A stretch of DNA of 64,000 bases from Promicromonospora iranensis. Its GTDB lineage: Bacteria; Actinomycetota; Actinomycetes; Actinomycetales; Cellulomonadaceae. Every line of letters begins with the position of its first letter. The stretch's first letter is position 1. Both the position numbers and the translations under genes were made by a program. The stretch is from contig NZ_JAJQMN010000009.1 of assembly GCF_028994775.1 (NCBI RefSeq), positions 62,001-126,000 on the forward strand, read 5' to 3'. Of the stretch, positions 50,578 through 59,388 are shown one piece after another. The notes beneath the pieces are model-generated. The model was not told the origin of the DNA. It saw nothing but the letters and a program-made list of their open reading frames with translations, and ran no database searches.

Positions 50578-50692
50578 GCGGACCTCCTCGCTCGCTCGGG
50601 GGACAGTAGCAGGTGCGCGACAACAAGGGCCGCGCACCGTCGCCATGCTACGCGGAACCGCCGACAGCCGGTCGAAATGTCGCCTGAACGCA

Positions 50693-50725
50693 ACAAAAGC
50701 GCAGATCAACGATCTGCGCTTTTGT
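50693..50725 (-). terminator. murJ hairpin terminator
   Basis: ACAAAAGCGCAGATC (50693-50707) pairs perfectly with GATCTGCGCTTTTGT (50711-50725), loop AAC. Read on the minus strand it has a T-rich 3' arm (CTTTTGTTG), close to a classical intrinsic terminator, 15 nt after the murJ stop. Placed between murJ and the pseudokinase gene, so the two genes may be transcribed partly independently. Confidence 0.88.
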
Positions 50726-50739
50726 CACGGCGGAGCAGG

Positions 50740-52467
50740 TCAGCGCTTGAGCCGCGCCAGCAGCGGACCGAGCAGGCGGTCGAGCTCCCGCACCCGGAGC
50801 AGGCGGAGCAGCAGCACGTAGACGAGGAGCATGACCAGGCCGCAGAGCGCCGACACCCACAGGCCGCTGAGCATGGTCAGCACCCAGCCGTCACCGAACG
50901 ACAGCGCGTCGAACCCACCGACGAGCTGGTACACGCCCCAGCCGGCGAGGCCGGAGACGACGGCCGCGAGGAGCGTCTTGGCGTGGAGCGTGAGCACCCG
51001 GCCCCCGTCGAGCCGCCCGCCGAGCTTGGTCCTGAGGCCGCGCGTGCGCAGGAGCACGGTGATCCAGTTGGACAGGGCGTAGGCGCCGCCGGCGGCGATC
51101 ACCCAGGTCTCGGCCGGCAGCCAGATCTGCGCCGCGATGAGCCCGCCCACCAGCGTGAGCGTTGACGGGACGGTGATCCAGAAGACGGAGCGGCCGTCCT
51201 CGTAGGCGTAGTAGACCCACTTCATGAGGGCCATCGCGCCGAGCGGCACAAGGCCGAACGAGAGCGCGACCAGCACCGGCGCGATGAGGGCGGTGCCCTG
51301 CTGGCCCGCCGTCGGGACGATGAACGCCGTGGCGGGTGCGGCCAGGACGGTCAGGGCTGCGGTGGCGAACACCGTGAAGACGCCGATGGTGCGCATACCC
51401 AGGGAGAGGTCGTCACGGACGCGGTCCGTGTCGCCCTCCTGCGCGGCCTTGCTGATGCCGGTGAACAGCGCGGTGGCGATGGAGACCGTGACGAGCGAGT
51501 GAGGCAGCAGGTAGATCAGCAGCGCCTGCGTGTAGGCGGCGTTGCCGGCGTACTCGACTCCTGGACCACCGGAGACACCTGCCTCGGCCGCGACCCGGGT
51601 CAGGTACAGAACGCCCGCCTGCTCGAGGAGCACCGCGGCAAACGTCCACAGGGCGACCGAGCCTGCCGAGCGCAGTCCGATGCCACGCAGCCCGAGGCGG
51701 AAGTTCCAGCGGAAACCCGAGCGCAGCAGCGGCACGAGCAGCACCAGCGCCTGCGCCGCGATACCGAGGGTCGCGGTGCCGGCAAGCAGGACCGTGCGCG
51801 GGGTGTTCCACTCCGACAGGTCGTTGATGCCGAGCTCGGGCGAGGTGCCGAACACCACGAGGAAGATGCCGAAGCCGATGACGGAGACCACGTTGTTGGC
51901 GACCGGCGCCCACATGAACGGCCCGAACTGCTCACGCGCGTTCAGCACCTGGCCCAGCAGCGTGTACAGGCCGTAGAAGAACAGCTGCGGGATGCACCAG
52001 TAGGCGAACACGGTGCCCAACGCGAGCTGCTCCGCCGTCCAGCCGTCCGTGTACAGCATCACGACCCACGCGGAGGCGCCGGTGAGGATCGCCGTGATCG
52101 CGAGGATGCCGACCGCGGAGACGGTGAGCAGCTTGTCGATCCGCTCCTGTGCGTTGTGCGCACGGAACGCCTTGACGATCTGGGGCACGAGGACGGCGTT
52201 CAGCATGCCGCCCGCGAGGATCGCGAACAGCACGTTGGGCAGCTTGTTCGCGACGTCGAACGCGTTCGCGACCGTGCCGGCGGAACCGATGGCGGCCACC
52301 AGCATCATGTTGCGGACGAGCCCGCCGAGGCGGGAGGCGGCCGTTCCGGCCGCCATCACTATCGAGTTGCGCCCCAGCCCGCGGGACGGCGGCGCCGCGG
52401 CGGGCGTGCCCGGACCGCTGGCAGCCTCCGAGCTGGGGTCCGACGCGGGGTCGGTCGGTGCGGTCAC
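50740..52467 (-). CDS. murJ: Lipid II flippase MurJ (MviN)
   Basis: 575 residues from GTG 52467, with AGGAGA 6 nt upstream; an ATG at 52521 adds 18 residues without support. Pro/Ala-rich N terminus of about 40 residues, then about 14 membrane segments. MviN motifs: NSIVMAAGTAASRLGGLVRNM, LFAILAGGMLNAVLVPQI, YLLPHSLVTVSIATALF. Known role: flips lipid II across the membrane for wall synthesis. Between the DUF6049 gene and the pseudokinase gene, all minus strand. Confidence 0.96.
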   Translation of the reverse strand: MTAPTDPASDPSSEAASGPGTPAAAPPSRGLGRNSIVMAAGTAASRLGGLVRNMMLVAAIGSAGTVANAFDVANKLPNVLFAILAGGMLNAVLVPQIVKAFRAHNAQERIDKLLTVSAVGILAITAILTGASAWVVMLYTDGWTAEQLALGTVFAYWCIPQLFFYGLYTLLGQVLNAREQFGPFMWAPVANNVVSVIGFGIFLVVFGTSPELGINDLSEWNTPRTVLLAGTATLGIAAQALVLLVPLLRSGFRWNFRLGLRGIGLRSAGSVALWTFAAVLLEQAGVLYLTRVAAEAGVSGGPGVEYAGNAAYTQALLIYLLPHSLVTVSIATALFTGISKAAQEGDTDRVRDDLSLGMRTIGVFTVFATAALTVLAAPATAFIVPTAGQQGTALIAPVLVALSFGLVPLGAMALMKWVYYAYEDGRSVFWITVPSTLTLVGGLIAAQIWLPAETWVIAAGGAYALSNWITVLLRTRGLRTKLGGRLDGGRVLTLHAKTLLAAVVSGLAGWGVYQLVGGFDALSFGDGWVLTMLSGLWVSALCGLVMLLVYVLLLRLLRVRELDRLLGPLLARLKR

Positions 52468-52552
52468 GGCGTTCTCCTGGGTCAAGCGACTACTCCCGTT
52501 GTCTGGGGCCTTGCCCGGCACTGTGCGGCCGACGTGTGCGGCGGCCGAAACA

Positions 52553-54763
52553 CTACTCTGCCCGGACGATCACCGGGTCCGTTGCCGGGACGGACATCGC
52601 CTCGGGCGCCTCCGCGGACGTCCCGGTCGCCTCCTCGATGTCCTCGCGGGTGGCCCGGTACGGCGAGCGCCCGCGGCGGACGGTGCGCCAGATCCCGGCC
52701 AGGAACAGCAGCGCGACGAGGCCTGCCGTGATCCAGGTGCCCACCTCTTCCCAGCCTGCACGGACGCGGACCTGGAACGACGAGTCGTCGGTGATCTTGG
52801 CGCCGGTCGGCGTGAGGACCTGCGCGGTGACCTCGACGTCGCCGGAACCGATGGCACGCACCGGCACCTGCACGTCGAGCTCCTGCCCGGCAGGGACGGT
52901 CTCCATGACACGGTCGTCGACCGTGAGCCGCGGGTGGTCGGGGCGCAGCACCACGGTCACGGTCGCGTCCACACCGAGCGTGTTGCGCACACGCACGGGG
53001 ATGTTGCCGACGTCGGTGATGAAGTTGATGTCCTGGCGGGGGACCACCGTCACGGACTGCTGCGTGAGCTCCTCGGTCTCGTCGAGGGCTCGCCGCGCGA
53101 GCACGTCACGGATGCCCGGGTCCGCACGCTGTGCGACCGCCAGCGGAGCGGCCAGGCGGGCGACTCCCGGCCGCCAGAGCGGGCCAGGGTTGTCCACGGC
53201 GACGGAGGAGAACGTCACGACCGCGTCCCGCGCGCGCTCGAGCGCGGCGACCCGGCCGGCGGAGAGCTCGGCCTTGGCCACGTGGCGGTCCGGGAGAGGC
53301 TCGCGCACGACGTCCGGCGCATCCTGTGCGAACACCTGGTCCAGGGTCGTCGTCTCGACCCAGTCGGCGTCGTCGAGCTCCTTCAGGATGGCGGTGGCGG
53401 CCTCGGCGTCCGGGGTCCAGGTGCGCGGCATCACCATCGACATCGTCGGCGACTCTTCCGGTGCCTGGCTCACGACGGCCGCCGTCTCAGCGAGGAGGCG
53501 TTGCATCCCCTCGGCGGTGGTGGCGGTGGTACCGACAGAATCGGTGTCCGTCGCACTCTCGCTGGTCGTGGCATCCGCCTGCGAAACGTCGGTCGCCGAG
53601 AGAAACGCGCGCGTGAGGGCGGAGTCCGTGACGGCGGCGTGCGCCGTGCCCGACGGGGTGGCGACCTCCGCTCGACCGGTCGCCGTGCCGCTCTCCGCGG
53701 AGAGTCCACCGCTGACCAGGACGTTCGACCGGTCCGCTGCCACGGCGAGCCCGAGGGTCTCCAGGTCCGGCACCACGCCGTCGGCCGGCCAGGCGAGGCC
53801 CGAACGCCAGGTCTCCGGGACCGGCCAGTTACCGAGGCGGGGGGCCTGGAGGAAGCTGCGCGGGCCGGTCGTGCGCACGTTGGCGTGCGCGAGTGCGGCG
53901 AGATCGGGGTCGCGGTCGGGAAGCGCGTAGGTGGTCGTGTCGTCCGCGGCGTCGAGCAGCCGTTCGGACCAGGCAGTGAGGGCGGAGTCGTTCGACGCCG
54001 CGGCCACGGCCATCACCGCGGGGTCGACGGCGAGCGACAGCTTGCTGTGCTCCGCGACCTCCACCACGCCGTCCAGCCGCTGGCCGGCTGCGGCCAGCTG
54101 GGCCAGCTCGATGTCGGACATGCTCTGGTCGGCCGGGTCGGTGGCGGGGCCGGTGACACCGGCGAGGATGCTGAGCTGCATGGGCGCAGGCTCGACGTCG
54201 TCGGGGTCCTGGGCGTCGTACAGCAGGAACGAGCGGGCGATACCCAGGCGGCCCGTGACGTCGTCGACGCTGACAGCGAGCCGGCGAGGGCCGAATCCCT
54301 GCAGTGCCTCGGCACCCGGGTCATAGGTGAACGAGACGTCCTTGGACGCACCCGGGGCCAGGCGCCCCACCGGCTTGGTGGTGGGCTTGCCGCGGACCGG
54401 ATCGAGCAGGTCCGCAGAGGCCCACTCAGCGACCTGCGAGCGGGTCGTGAGCGCTGCGTAGTCGACGGTCATGCTGGCGTTCGCGCCGGAGACCACGGTT
54501 CCGGTGCCGTTGGTGATCCTGGCCCGGACGGTCACCTCGTCGCCCGGCAGCGCCGTCGGGTGCGAGATGTCGGTGATCGAGATGTCGAGGGCGCCCTGGT
54601 CGGGCGGCGCCGCGGGGACCGACGTCGGGACGGTGGCGGTCGCCGGGACGGTGGCTGACCCGACCACCATCACGGCCGCCAGGAGCACGGCGCCGATCAT
54701 GCCGGTGTGACGGGCCGCCCTGCGGGGGGCGGTGCTGCGGGAGAGGTCGGGGTGCTGCGTCAT
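52553..54763 (-). CDS. DUF6049 family secreted, membrane-anchored protein
   Basis: 736 residues from ATG 54763. Signal/anchor segment (about 22-43), large extracellular beta-rich region starting LDISITDISHPTALPGDEVTV, and a C-terminal membrane helix (GTWITAGLVALLFLAGIW) with a basic cytoplasmic tail. Known biology: DUF6049 proteins lie between a Nudix hydrolase gene and murJ in actinobacteria, as Rv3909 does in M. tuberculosis; the function is unknown, wall-related by association. Start overlaps the Nudix gene stop by 4 nt. Confidence 0.9.
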   Translation of the reverse strand: MTQHPDLSRSTAPRRAARHTGMIGAVLLAAVMVVGSATVPATATVPTSVPAAPPDQGALDISITDISHPTALPGDEVTVRARITNGTGTVVSGANASMTVDYAALTTRSQVAEWASADLLDPVRGKPTTKPVGRLAPGASKDVSFTYDPGAEALQGFGPRRLAVSVDDVTGRLGIARSFLLYDAQDPDDVEPAPMQLSILAGVTGPATDPADQSMSDIELAQLAAAGQRLDGVVEVAEHSKLSLAVDPAVMAVAAASNDSALTAWSERLLDAADDTTTYALPDRDPDLAALAHANVRTTGPRSFLQAPRLGNWPVPETWRSGLAWPADGVVPDLETLGLAVAADRSNVLVSGGLSAESGTATGRAEVATPSGTAHAAVTDSALTRAFLSATDVSQADATTSESATDTDSVGTTATTAEGMQRLLAETAAVVSQAPEESPTMSMVMPRTWTPDAEAATAILKELDDADWVETTTLDQVFAQDAPDVVREPLPDRHVAKAELSAGRVAALERARDAVVTFSSVAVDNPGPLWRPGVARLAAPLAVAQRADPGIRDVLARRALDETEELTQQSVTVVPRQDINFITDVGNIPVRVRNTLGVDATVTVVLRPDHPRLTVDDRVMETVPAGQELDVQVPVRAIGSGDVEVTAQVLTPTGAKITDDSSFQVRVRAGWEEVGTWITAGLVALLFLAGIWRTVRRGRSPYRATREDIEEATGTSAEAPEAMSVPATDPVIVRAE

Positions 54764-55392
54764 GGCAGGTCGGGGCGCTCCGTGGGGAAGGCGTCGGCAC
54801 GCAGCGCGTCCCGGAGGGTCCTCGACGACTCGAGGAGATCCAGGGCGGCGACTGCCAGCCGCTGCTCGTTCGGGTACGACAGGCGCTCGGCGAGCTCGTC
54901 AACCCTGACCCAGAGAGCGTCCTCGGCTTCGCCGTCCGGATCGTCCTCCACGGTCAGGCGACCGCCCTCCGCGCGCAAGAGGTAATGGTGCACCACCTTG
55001 TGGACTCGCCGGTCCTCACCGGTGAACCAGTAGTCGATCACGCCGAGCTCCGCCTGGATCGAGCCGCGAATACCGGTCTCCTCGCGGATCTCTCGGATCG
55101 CAGCCTCCTGCGGCGTCTCCCGACCCTCGAGGTGCCCCTTCGGCAGGCACCATTCCAGGCGTCCGGTGCGGTTCCGGCGCAGCAGCACTGCCGCGCTGAA
55201 GTCCTCGGGACGCTCGGACCCGCCCCGCAGCACCAGGCCGCCGGCGGACGTCTCGTCCACGATGGGCAGATGCGCAGGGCTGCTCGCGGCGGCGCGCCGC
55301 GCAGGATTCACCCGCAAGGGCGCTCCGCCGGGGGGCGGCGGCACCTCCGGGCGACCGTCAGGACGGTCGCTCGCCGGAACAGGGGTGGACAT
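54760..55392 (-). CDS. Nudix hydrolase
   Basis: 210 residues from ATG 55392. Complete Nudix box GHLEGRE...REIREETGI fitting GX5EX7REUXEEXGU. Disordered Pro-rich N terminus of about 45 residues. The gene is syntenic with mycobacterial mutT4 (Rv3908) upstream of the DUF6049 and murJ genes. Substrate not deduced; nucleotide or dinucleoside polyphosphate cleanup is typical for the family. Divergent from pcnA. Confidence 0.94.
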   Translation of the reverse strand: MSTPVPASDRPDGRPEVPPPPGGAPLRVNPARRAAASSPAHLPIVDETSAGGLVLRGGSERPEDFSAAVLLRRNRTGRLEWCLPKGHLEGRETPQEAAIREIREETGIRGSIQAELGVIDYWFTGEDRRVHKVVHHYLLRAEGGRLTVEDDPDGEAEDALWVRVDELAERLSYPNEQRLAVAALDLLESSRTLRDALRADAFPTERPDLP

Positions 55393-55545
55393 GCCCCAAC
55401 ACTACCGACTGAGCACCGTTGGTCTGGTCAGGAGAGGGGGGTGGGGGCGGTTTCGGTCCAAGGTTCGAGGCACAGGACGATGCTCGTCGACGCGTGTGAT
55501 CCTGCGGTGAGTGTTGCGGGGTCACGTCTGGGAGAATCTTGGGCT

Positions 55546-56997
55546 GTGTCTACCCCTGAGCAGGATCTGTTGCGGCGCGCGCTCGGCGTGCTGACCGAGA
55601 TGGCACCCGCCGCGCTCGAGCTGGGCGACCAGTTCCGCGCCGCGGGGCACGAGCTCTCGCTGGTCGGCGGGCCGGTCCGGGACGCGTTCCTGGGTCGTGC
55701 GAGCAACGACCTCGACTTCGCGACGTCGGCGTCGCCGAGCCAGACGCAGAAGATCCTGGCGCGCTGGGGTGACGCGAACTGGGACATCGGCAGAGAGTTC
55801 GGCACCATCGGCGCGCGGCGTGGGGACGTCGTGGTTGAGGTCACGACATACCGGACCGACAAGTACGACCCCGCGTCCCGCAAGCCGCTCGTCGCGTTCG
55901 GGGACTCGCTGGACGGCGACCTGTCGCGGCGTGACTTCACGGTGAACGCGATGGCCGTGCGCGTACCCGACCTGACATTCGTGGACCCGTTCAACGGTCT
56001 GAGCGACCTCGCGGCCGGGGTACTGCGCACTCCCATCGCGCCCGAGCGTTCGTTCGACGACGATCCGCTGCGCATGATGCGTGCCGCACGGTTCGCGGCC
56101 CAGCTGTCGTTTCACGTGGAACCAGGGACGCTCGCCGCAGTGGTCGCCATGGCCGGGCGGATCGAGATCGTGTCGGCAGAGCGCGTACAGGCGGAGATCA
56201 CCAAGCTGATCCTGAGCGACAACCCGCGTGCGGGTCTCGAGGTGCTGGTCGACACCGGCCTCGCCGAGCACGTGCTGCCCGAGCTGCCCGCACTCCAGCT
56301 CGAGATCGACGAGCACCACCGGCACAAGGACGTCTACCAGCACTCGCTCACCGTGCTGGAGCAGGCGATCGCCCAGGAGACCGGGCCCGACGGCGCCGTG
56401 CCGGCACCGGACCTGGTGCTTCGCCTGGCCTCGCTGCTGCACGACATCGGCAAGCCGGCCACGCGGCGCTTCGAGCCCGGCGGGGGCGTGAGCTTTCATC
56501 ACCACGAGGTCGTCGGGGCCAAGCTCACCGCGAAGCGGCTCAAGGCGCTCAAGTTCGAGAAGCAGGTGGTCAAGGACGTGTCGCGGCTCGTCGAGCTGCA
56601 CCTGCGGTTCCACGGGTACGGCGACGGCGCATGGACCGACTCCGCCGTCCGCCGCTACGTGACCGACGCCGGTCCGCTCCTCGAGCGCCTGCACCGCCTC
56701 ACCCGAGCTGACTCGACGACCCGCAACAAGCGGAAGGCCAAGCGGCTGTCCGACGCCTACACGGACCTCGAGGACCGGATCTCCGCACTGCGCGAGCAGG
56801 AGGAGATCGATGCGATCCGTCCCGACCTGGACGGCACGCAGATCATGGCGATCCTCGGGATCTCGCCGTCTCGCGAGGTTGGCGAGGCCTACAAGTACCT
56901 GCTGGGCCTGCGCATGGAACGCGGCCCGCTGGGCGAGGACGTGGCGACGGAAGAGCTCAAGAAGTGGTGGGCGGAGCGATCGGCGGCCCAGGGGTAG
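55546..56997 (+). CDS. pcnA: CCA tRNA nucleotidyltransferase / poly(A) polymerase family
   Basis: 483 residues from GTG 55546. Nucleotidyltransferase head with GGPVRDAFLGRASNDLDFAT and RRDFTVNAMAVR, tRNA-binding region DDDPLRMMRAARFAAQL, and a C-terminal HD domain (LLHDIGKP, VSFHHHEVVGAKL). Known role: adds or repairs the 3' CCA of tRNA, needed here since tRNA-Leu and tRNA-Ile lack encoded CCA. It carries a parS site at 56109. Its TAG stop abuts the stop of the convergent prs-like gene with no base between. Confidence 0.95.
   Translation: MSTPEQDLLRRALGVLTEMAPAALELGDQFRAAGHELSLVGGPVRDAFLGRASNDLDFATSASPSQTQKILARWGDANWDIGREFGTIGARRGDVVVEVTTYRTDKYDPASRKPLVAFGDSLDGDLSRRDFTVNAMAVRVPDLTFVDPFNGLSDLAAGVLRTPIAPERSFDDDPLRMMRAARFAAQLSFHVEPGTLAAVVAMAGRIEIVSAERVQAEITKLILSDNPRAGLEVLVDTGLAEHVLPELPALQLEIDEHHRHKDVYQHSLTVLEQAIAQETGPDGAVPAPDLVLRLASLLHDIGKPATRRFEPGGGVSFHHHEVVGAKLTAKRLKALKFEKQVVKDVSRLVELHLRFHGYGDGAWTDSAVRRYVTDAGPLLERLHRLTRADSTTRNKRKAKRLSDAYTDLEDRISALREQEEIDAIRPDLDGTQIMAILGISPSREVGEAYKYLLGLRMERGPLGEDVATEELKKWWAERSAAQG
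56109..56122. promoter_or_regulatory. parS: parS site inside pcnA
   Basis: GTTTCACGTGGAAC, exact parS core encoding FHVE in PcnA; the rightmost exact site in the window, about 22 kb from oriC. Confidence 0.92.
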
Positions 56998-57948
56998 CTA
57001 GACGTGGGTCGGGTCGAAGAGGGCACTGACCGACTCACCGCTGTGGATCCGCCGCACCGCTTCCGCGAACGCCGACGCCACGCTGATCACCGTCAGCTTG
57101 TCGTGTGCCAGGAGCCCGGTCGACGGCACGGTGTTCGTCGTGACGATCTCGACCACGTCGGGGTCCGCGGCGATCCGGTGGACCGCGTCGTTCGCGAAGA
57201 TGCCGTGCGTGCAGGCGATCCGGACCGTGCGCGCGCCGTGCTCGCGTAGTAGGTCGAGGATGGCGATGATCGTCGACCCGTTGGCGATCTCGTCGTCGAG
57301 CACGATGATGTCGCGCCCGGTGACGTCACCGATCAAGGACGTGATCTCGACCCGGTCGCCGTCGAACCGCTCCTTGGCGGCCGCCGCGACGGGAACACCG
57401 AGCATCTTGGCAAAGGCTGACGCGCTCTTCGCGTTGCCGAGGTCGGGGGAGACCACGGTGGCCTTCGACAGGTCGCTCGGCAGGAAGTGCGCCGCCAGCT
57501 CGCGGAGCGCGTTGAGCTGATCGGTCGGTACCCGGAAGAACGCGTGTACCTGCGGCGCGTGCAGCGTCATCGTGAGGATGCGGTTCACCCCTGCCGTCTC
57601 CAGGAGGTCCGCGACGAGTCGACCACCGAGCGAGATCCGCGGCGCGTCCTTCTTGTCCGAGCGGGCATACGCGAAGTGCGGCATGACGGCGGTGATCCGT
57701 GCCGCCGAGGCGCCCTTGGCGGCGTCGATCATCAGCAGGAGCTCCATCAGGCTCTCCTGCGCCGGAGTCACCACCGACTGGACCAGGTAGACGTCGCGCT
57801 CACGGCAGTTCTCGAGCAGCTGTACCTGCAGGCAGTCGTTCGCGAAGCGCTGGATCTTGATCGGACTCAGCGGAACGTCGAGAGCAGCGCACATCTCGTG
57901 AGCGAAGCGCTGACCCCCGGTACCCGCAAAGACCCGCACCTCGGCCAT
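56998..57948 (-). CDS. prs: Ribose-phosphate pyrophosphokinase-like protein (divergent Prs)
   Basis: 316 residues from ATG 57948. Both Prs halves are present: FAGTGGQRFAHEMCAAL, YARSDKKDAPRI flexible loop, TLHAPQVHAFF, and a PRPP-binding segment. Several motifs deviate from the common form: VSPDLGNAKSAS instead of the usual VSPDxGG, and LDDEIANGSTI instead of DDxxxTGGT. Known reaction of the family: ribose 5-phosphate plus ATP to PRPP. It may be a second Prs or a related enzyme; another canonical copy would be expected elsewhere. Convergent with pcnA. Confidence 0.8.
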   Translation of the reverse strand: MAEVRVFAGTGGQRFAHEMCAALDVPLSPIKIQRFANDCLQVQLLENCRERDVYLVQSVVTPAQESLMELLLMIDAAKGASAARITAVMPHFAYARSDKKDAPRISLGGRLVADLLETAGVNRILTMTLHAPQVHAFFRVPTDQLNALRELAAHFLPSDLSKATVVSPDLGNAKSASAFAKMLGVPVAAAAKERFDGDRVEITSLIGDVTGRDIIVLDDEIANGSTIIAILDLLREHGARTVRIACTHGIFANDAVHRIAADPDVVEIVTTNTVPSTGLLAHDKLTVISVASAFAEAVRRIHSGESVSALFDPTHV

Positions 57949-58000
57949 GGCGGAAGTCTACGGAACGCCGAGCCGACGCGCCTAGGCACGAGACGGCATC

Positions 58001-59302
58001 ATGTGGTTGATGAGCCTCACCGACTGGCAGACCTGGGACCCGTTCGTCGACGCCCTCCGCCGCTCCGCGCCGCCTGGGACGGACGTCAGCGAGTTCGTCG
58101 GCTCGGTCGGCCGCGGTGCATGGCAGGGCACGTACCTGGACGACGGCGACGCCGACGTCCGCCGTGACCACTACCGCACGCTCGCCCGCGAGGCCGCTCG
58201 GACCGGCGGCCCCGGACCCAAGGCCGCGCTCGACGACGCGTTGCGCGAGATCGCCGCGCTCACACCGGACACCCCGCAGCACGTGCGGGTCGCCGCCGCC
58301 GCGCGCCCCGATGACGACGTGGTCGAACTCTTCGCACTGCCGTCCGCCGTGGTCTCGGGGCCGGTCGCTCCCGTGCTCGAGGTGGTGCTGGAGCCCGGGG
58401 CACTTCCCGCGCAGTACCACGCCACGATCGTCCCGCCGTCGAGCGCCGCCGTGGCGCCGTCGGCCGATCCGGACGCGGTCGCGCGCGTGATCGCGGAGCG
58501 GATGCCCGACGCCGTCGGCGCGACACCCGACGAGATCGCCGCCGCCGAAGCGGACCTGTCCGGGGCGCGCCTGCCGGACGAGGTGCGCGCGCTGTACGCG
58601 ACGGCCGGCTCCGGCAACCTGAGGCTCCCGCCCGAGGAGGGCTGGTTCGGCGGGTTCGAGATAGTCCCGCTGAGGGGAAGCTTCCTCCGGGAGGCGTTCC
58701 TCCCGGCCGCCCGCTTCAGCACCTGGACCGCGGACGCCGGCACGTTCGCCCCGGAGGACCCGTCCGGCCGGGTGCAACCGGCGATCGGTTCGCCGCTCTG
58801 GTTCCCCGTGGGGACCGACGGCGCCGGGAACGTCTACGCCGCCGACCTCGCACCAGGAGTGAACGGGTACGTGGGCCAGGTGGTGCTGCTCGATCACGAG
58901 ATGCGCGCCGGGGCGGTGTACCGGGCGGCGAGCCTGGCGGCGCTGCTCGTCGGGCGGGAGGAGAGCTCGGCGCGACCGGAGCAGGGGCCGGGCCCCGTGG
59001 CACCAGGTCTCGACAGGCTCGACCAACGGAGCGGGCTCGACCAGCGACGAGAGCCCGACCAGCCCGCCGAGTTCCTCAACCTGGATCCGGCCGGCTGGGC
59101 GGAACGGCTCGACGCCGGGACCGTGCCGGACACGCTCAAGGCCGCCGGACTGGTGCCCGATCCAGCGCGCCCGCCGGCGCTCAGCGCGACGATCACCGTG
59201 GCGAACAGGCTGCTCGACCTGCGCGGCCTGGAGCCGATAGCGGTCAACCGCGTGACGCGGCCCGAGTCCAAGGGCCTCCTCGACCGGATCTTCGACCGGT
59301 AA
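58001..59302 (+). CDS. SMI1/KNR4 (SUKH) family protein
   Basis: 433 residues from ATG 58001 (ATG 58010 is also possible; ribosome binding site weak). The middle section (about 175-310) has a SUKH/SMI1-KNR4 pattern: ATPDEIAAAEADL, LPDEVRALYATAGSGNL, EEGWFGGFEIVPL and LWFPVGTDGAGNVYAADL. The N-terminal 160 residues were not recognised. Known biology: SUKH domains often act as immunity proteins for contact-dependent toxins, but many are housekeeping. No toxin gene is adjacent. Followed by a 16-bp hairpin. Confidence 0.82.
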   Translation: MWLMSLTDWQTWDPFVDALRRSAPPGTDVSEFVGSVGRGAWQGTYLDDGDADVRRDHYRTLAREAARTGGPGPKAALDDALREIAALTPDTPQHVRVAAAARPDDDVVELFALPSAVVSGPVAPVLEVVLEPGALPAQYHATIVPPSSAAVAPSADPDAVARVIAERMPDAVGATPDEIAAAEADLSGARLPDEVRALYATAGSGNLRLPPEEGWFGGFEIVPLRGSFLREAFLPAARFSTWTADAGTFAPEDPSGRVQPAIGSPLWFPVGTDGAGNVYAADLAPGVNGYVGQVVLLDHEMRAGAVYRAASLAALLVGREESSARPEQGPGPVAPGLDRLDQRSGLDQRREPDQPAEFLNLDPAGWAERLDAGTVPDTLKAAGLVPDPARPPALSATITVANRLLDLRGLEPIAVNRVTRPESKGLLDRIFDR

Positions 59303-59323
59303 CGCACCGGGCCGAGGGCGCGA

Positions 59324-59361
59324 AGGAGGGCGGGAACCCTGTCCCGGGTTCCCGCCCTCCT
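59324..59361. terminator. Perfect 16-bp hairpin between convergent genes
   Basis: AGGAGGGCGGGAACCC (59324-59339) pairs with GGGTTCCCGCCCTCCT (59346-59361), 6-nt loop. Between the SUKH gene and the MFS gene, bidirectional. Confidence 0.9.
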
Positions 59362-59388
59362 CATGCCCGCGGCTCCAGCCTGCTCAGG

